Below, piece by piece: positions 59,801 to 64,000 of a stretch of DNA of 64,000 bases; within the stretch, counting starts at the first letter, position 1; each line of letters begins with the position of its first letter. Source of the stretch: Rhododendron vialii (lineage: Eukaryota > Streptophyta > Magnoliopsida > Ericales > Ericaceae); assembly GCF_030253575.1 (NCBI RefSeq), contig NC_080559.1, positions 32,142,501 through 32,206,500 of the forward strand. The letters run 5' to 3'. A model generated the notes under the pieces. The model had not been told where the DNA came from. It searched no databases and worked only from the letters and a program-made list of their open reading frames with translations. Both the position numbers and the translations under genes were made by a program.

Positions 59801-62800
59801 TTGCGGATAAAGGGATTTCTGTTGTGACAAGAAGTTCCTCCTCTTGCTCAGCAGCTAGTCTGGCCAAATGGTCGATGCTCTGATTTGCTTCTCGGTAAAT
59901 GCGGCTAAGAGATGCACCAGCTCAGTCCAGGAGGATTTTTGAGTCTTCATTCATTTACACTTCCAACACTAATCGGTACCCTACTTATCTGACAAGGAGT
60001 TCCTGCGTCACCTTCCCCAAAACTTATGGAACTAACTGAACAATTTTACCCGAGCATTTTGGACAACAATGTTACATGTACTCTCAAATTAAATACTCCG
60101 CATTCAATGAAAAGCTAAAGACAAAATTCAGAGGCATAACGTCAAAAGGAAATCATAAAGTTACCTCGCCAACTTGATTGCACCTGAATAGCAGCTTTGC
60201 GTAATGAAATGAACTCCTTGCGAGCAATGTAAGTACGAACTTGCCTTTGAATTCTTTTAGCCGCGTTCCCAAGAACCTCTGCCCTTCTTGTGTCGAGCTC
60301 AGCCATTTGACCAGCTCGCAGGAAGACCTTTCTCTTGCCTAGCTGCCAAACCAATCTCATAAAATGACACATGGATATTGAAGTTTTCAGACTCCATTTA
60401 TAAATTTCCATCTGACACAAGTGATTTTCAAAAGACCGTTGATAAAATGAGAGGGCAAAAAGTATGATTACGAGACCATGAAATAAAAGAAACATAATAA
60501 AAAAATCCAAAATAGCAAATAAGATTTTCAAAACATGAGTCTAATACCTTATAACTACTTACAGGTAACAGAAGTTGGAAGTCAATTGGGAGGGGGGACA
60601 TCAGAAGAGAAAATAGCATGATCAGGACAATAAATTTGACAAACTATAATGATTACCTGATAACCTTTCAATCCCATTTTATCCAAAATCATCTGGCATG
60701 CAACCTTGTCATCATGGCTACAAAAAAAGTAATCATGGTCTATCAAAAAGAGGGAAATGAAGGGAGGGGAATAAGAAAGAGAGGAAGGCATCAGAAAGCA
60801 AATACAACACAAACAATCATGGCAAATTACATACACGATCAAGCCACAGCTTTTCGAAAGCAAATCTATCCTGATTCTTAATTAAACACAAGATATCAGA
60901 AAAATATGGAAAATCCAAGTGAAACGCACTTTCCATCAAAAACTTCAGGAGCAAGAACACCAAAACGGAGTAGAAACTCGTAGAACGTTCGCCTTGTTGG
61001 GTATCCTGCACAGCTGATCCTTATTGCCTCAAGAACACCCTACAGCACAAATACATAACCAGGAAAATAATTATCTAGAAAGAGAAGGTGAACTTTAAGA
61101 TGTAGGCTGAATTTTATTATAGATTTTTCTTTAATAAGTGACATCTTGTAGGTAGACAACATAAATAAATTTTACTTTTGATATTTCTTTAATAAGTGAA
61201 ATCTTGTAGGTAGACAACATAAATAAAGCACAATATCAGGTATGGGGTTTGACACTATGTACTTACTCCACAACGTAATTGTTGAATTATGTTGAGGTTC
61301 TCAAAAATAGCAGGCTTCAGTACATTGTTTGGCTTCACACATCTGATGTAATGAGGTTCCGTTGAACTCAAGGTTTCCATTAGAGACTGAAGTTGAAGCT
61401 GCAATTTCAAAGTTCAATGTATTAAACTATCAATCAGAATATTACCTATAACAGTTGTTAGTATTATATAGATCTGCATCCTGAACGCTTGATCATGCAT
61501 CCAAAACTCAAGACAATCCTCACATGAAATTGTTGTCGAACTAGAGAGCCAGATTCTAGAAACTCAGAAACAGTAAATACAGAAACAATAGAAGATTTTT
61601 TTGAAAGAAAATACAGAAGCAGCCAATTTGACCTTTTCAACCTTGGAGAAACGACAGCCCATGAATCATAGACGTTTGGGTCACACATTACAACAACAGT
61701 TTCATAAATTAAAAATGACTGCTATTTGGCAGAGAAGACAAAAACAGCTAATAAAAATTTGTCTTGGTGTCAAAATGGTTATAATAACTTTAACTGTAGA
61801 CCTTAAGTATTTTGCTACGCGACAAACCAATACTTGTTTATGACCCTGTGTACAAGCATCCGTCTCATAGTTGAAAGTGGCCAAGTAATTTCAAACTGCA
61901 CTAAAAAAGGGCCAAGTTGTTAAATTTGCAGGGTCATGGGAATATCTCCATTTCCTCCACCAGATCCAACTTTTTTGTTATTTTGCCACATAAGGACTGC
62001 ACATTTTCCTCCTTAGAAAAGTGTTATTCAGTAGGCTTACTTGAAGAGGGAGAGAATATGCTACATTATTTGGCTAGGAATTGCTATTGCTGAAGTCTTG
62101 AGCATAAAAAATGAAAGCACTCAGGTTATCTCCTTGAGCACAACCACCACATGGTACAAAGAAATATCCGTAGTTGCAGATTTCACGTAGGGGGGGTTTA
62201 AAATTCAGAAAATCAAGTTGGCTTCTAAACAGAGAAACTGTAAACATCGAGATGAGGAAAGCTCGGAAGAAGCAAGTTTATAAGACCTTAAAGCGTGACC
62301 CAATGGAAGAAAATTTGGATGACTTTGACGATTCCTCTGGAAGTGGAGGGAATAAACCGACCACAAAGGGGCACTTTGAGGCTGTCAATAGATCCTGGTG
62401 TTCTGCCACCACATAATCTTTGTTTTTGTCAAGAAACAGATCAGCCTGATAAATCACCTGGGAAACAAGGGAAATACTTCAGAAAAACATTGGCAATGCA
62501 AGACTCAAAGACTGGACTCATATTAGAAATGGTTAACCAGAACTTACATCTCCTGCATAGTGAGCAATGGTGAAACTAGTTCGAGAAAGCTTAGGTTTAG
62601 CGAAGCGCTTGTTTTTCGCAAATGTCTGGTACAACTTCTGGGCAAATGTCTCATGAGTAGATTTAGGAAACATACTGCATCCAGCAATTGACAAAAAATT
62701 AATCCCTCCCATGGGGAAAAGAGAAAAAGCCGAGAAAACATCCATTGAATTGTGCTGGTTATCAATTCATTTCATTCCATCCAAAACAGAAAGAAAAGAT

Positions 62801-64000
62801 CATATGCCTAGAAAAATATTGGAGGTATGAATTCTGGATACTCTATAGTAAACATGGTCAGAAGTCAGCTGCATACCAGGCTTCATCTAGAAGTGATATA
62901 ATTCCTCCAGGTTTCTGCAAAAGTAAAATTAGTCAGTTTTTATAACAGAAAAGAATGACAGAGACCTCTTAAGCAGATTAATCAGCTTCAACATGTGAGT
63001 ACAAGATGTATGACCATGAATTTTTTTGGTCGCGCAATCTTTTCAGATAAAGTCAACAGAAAACCCGACAGCAATGCATAAAAGAACAGTTCAACACCTT
63101 CTCAATCAGATCAAGCACATCTTGGTTATCAACAAATTCGATGTAGCTCCAATTTATTTCTTCTTTGGTATATTCTTCCTGTTCCATCTTAAACACATGC
63201 TGCAACCACACATCAACATAATTAAGTTAAGCCAGCCCAGACCTTCTAGTTAAAAACAGTGAGAAAAAAACCCATGCAAACAAAAAAGCTAACCTGGTTG
63301 AAATGTTGTTGCAGCTTTTCATTAGTAAAATTGATACAGAACTGCTCAAAGCTATATTATGCGAAAATTTTGTCAGCATCACTGCAGGGTTAGATATTCC
63401 TTTTGAGAATGAAATCTCTGCAAACATCTTACCTATTGTGCTTAAAGCTTTCAAATCCATATATATCAAGAACTCCAATAATCGATTTTGAATTTGGATC
63501 CTGCCCAATTGAATTGTTTATTTTCTCCACGATCCTATGAAATAGAGAATAACAAGTAAGAACCTCAATAAAATAGACATGCCTAATTGAATGTTTGCAT
63601 CTCTCCACAGTCCACATACTTAACACAGCAGGCATACATTATTGAAGATCCTCACCAGTCAAATAAGCGAGAGTATATGGTTTTAGCTAACGCGTCCCTG
63701 CTACCAAGAGCACCTTCAGGATCAAGCGTTCTTGTAATTACTTCCTCGGGTGTCACCATTACACGCTGAATCATCGCATCTTCCAAGCTCTTGGCATCAC
63801 ACCTATAATACCACCTCAGCCAACAGCTATTCAAGGTTCCAGCATTATATTACATATACAAGGCACATACTGTTCAAAGGAGGAAAAGACTTGCCTGAGC
63901 AGCTCAGCCGTCATATTAAGATGCATCTTAGACTTTTCATCCTTAATGACAGAAGAGTCAATCTCCTTCCCTTTCGCGAATTCAATGTTACCAAGATGAA
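53805..64000 (-). CDS. XI-K: Class XI myosin heavy chain, 3' portion (31 exons), XI-K type
   Basis: Actin motor for organelle movement and cell growth; its N-terminus (P-loop, switch I) lies beyond 64000. Exons in transcript order: 64000-63895, 63802-63656, 63534-63433, 63351-63294, 63199-63098, 62914-62877, 62674-62548, 62457-62287, 61398-61267, 61039-60930, 60717-60657, 60342-60165, 59310-59105, 59011-58892, 58785-58687, 58576-58355, 57370-57231, 56917-56800, 56714-56664, 56557-56477, 56334-56164, 55952-55797, 55710-55504, 55259-55122, 55031-54961, 54837-54738, 54658-54602, 54497-54441, 54319-54239, 54101-54019, 53928-53805. All phases fit: 1,203 residues plus TGA. Seen: switch [10 protein letters not shown], relay [19 protein letters not shown], actin-site [10 protein letters not shown], converter-end KVFLRAGQM, six IQ repeats (first [16 protein letters not shown]), coiled coil, then the DIL cargo domain ([28 protein letters not shown]) and tail end [12 protein letters not shown]. 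The first complete intron has a GC donor. XI-K assignment rests on synteny and remembered similarity. Confidence 0.95.

Noticed and set aside
1..64000. CRISPR arrays, bacterial operons, organellar inserts, integrated virus genes
   Set aside because: None seen: no spaced direct-repeat array, no prokaryotic gene run, no reverse transcriptase, capsid or plastid gene pieces were recognised.

Overview
The window is nuclear DNA of a flowering plant, almost certainly a eudicot. Genes are split by many GT-AG introns, spacers are AT-rich, miniature transposons and (CT)n runs are everywhere, and all recognisable proteins are plant types (PDAT, NF-YA with a miR169 site, Alfin-like PHD protein, DUF2838 acyltransferase, class XI myosin). 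No bacterial, viral or organellar gene was seen. Species cannot be read from the sequence.

Layout. 1-7 kb: the last exon of an unrecognised gene, a Tourist-like MITE, a broken intron-less chimera (minus strand) joining a nuclear-pore-anchor-like N-terminus to an RRM domain, then four long foldback elements. 7.4-14.1 kb: PDAT1, six exons, 678 residues. 15.9-20.4 kb: Stowaway MITEs, a SINE-like piece and AT-rich spacer. 20.5-26.6 kb: an NF-YA gene of six coding exons, with a 120-bp-LTR TRIM retroelement in its first coding intron, a tandemly duplicated small exon, a foldback element in its last intron and a miR169 site 29 nt after the stop. 26.9-31.7 kb: a dense repeat block with foldback elements, a GGGGAAAATGACGG MITE family, a GGT-rich minisatellite inside a TIR-bounded element and a second minisatellite. 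32.5-34.9 kb: a decayed WAV2/BEM46-like alpha/beta hydrolase gene. 37.4-41.1 kb: an Alfin-like PHD gene. 41.7-47.7 kb: SINEs, MITEs and a diverged segmental duplication. 47.8-51.0 kb: a glycerophosphocholine acyltransferase (GPCAT, DUF2838), eight exons, 409 residues. 53.8-64.0 kb, minus strand: the 3' 31 exons of a class XI myosin (1,203 residues plus stop), whose motor N-terminus lies beyond the window.

Connections. WAV2-like, Alfin-like and myosin XI lie in the order of Arabidopsis At5g20520, At5g20510 and At5g20490 (recalled), so this looks like conserved microsynteny with XI-K and AL5; GPCAT sits inside the block. PDAT and GPCAT are two enzymes of phosphatidylcholine turnover about 34 kb apart: PDAT releases lyso-PC while making triacylglycerol, and GPCAT makes lyso-PC from glycerophosphocholine. 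This may be chance.

Most notable observations are the in-frame NF-YA exon duplication, the NUA/RRM chimera, the long-palindrome family with shared inner-arm words but different outer arms, the minisatellite inside a transposon, and the TRIM element. I did not find a clearly new enzymatic system. All gene models come from reading splice sites and phases by eye; coding totals are divisible by three throughout.
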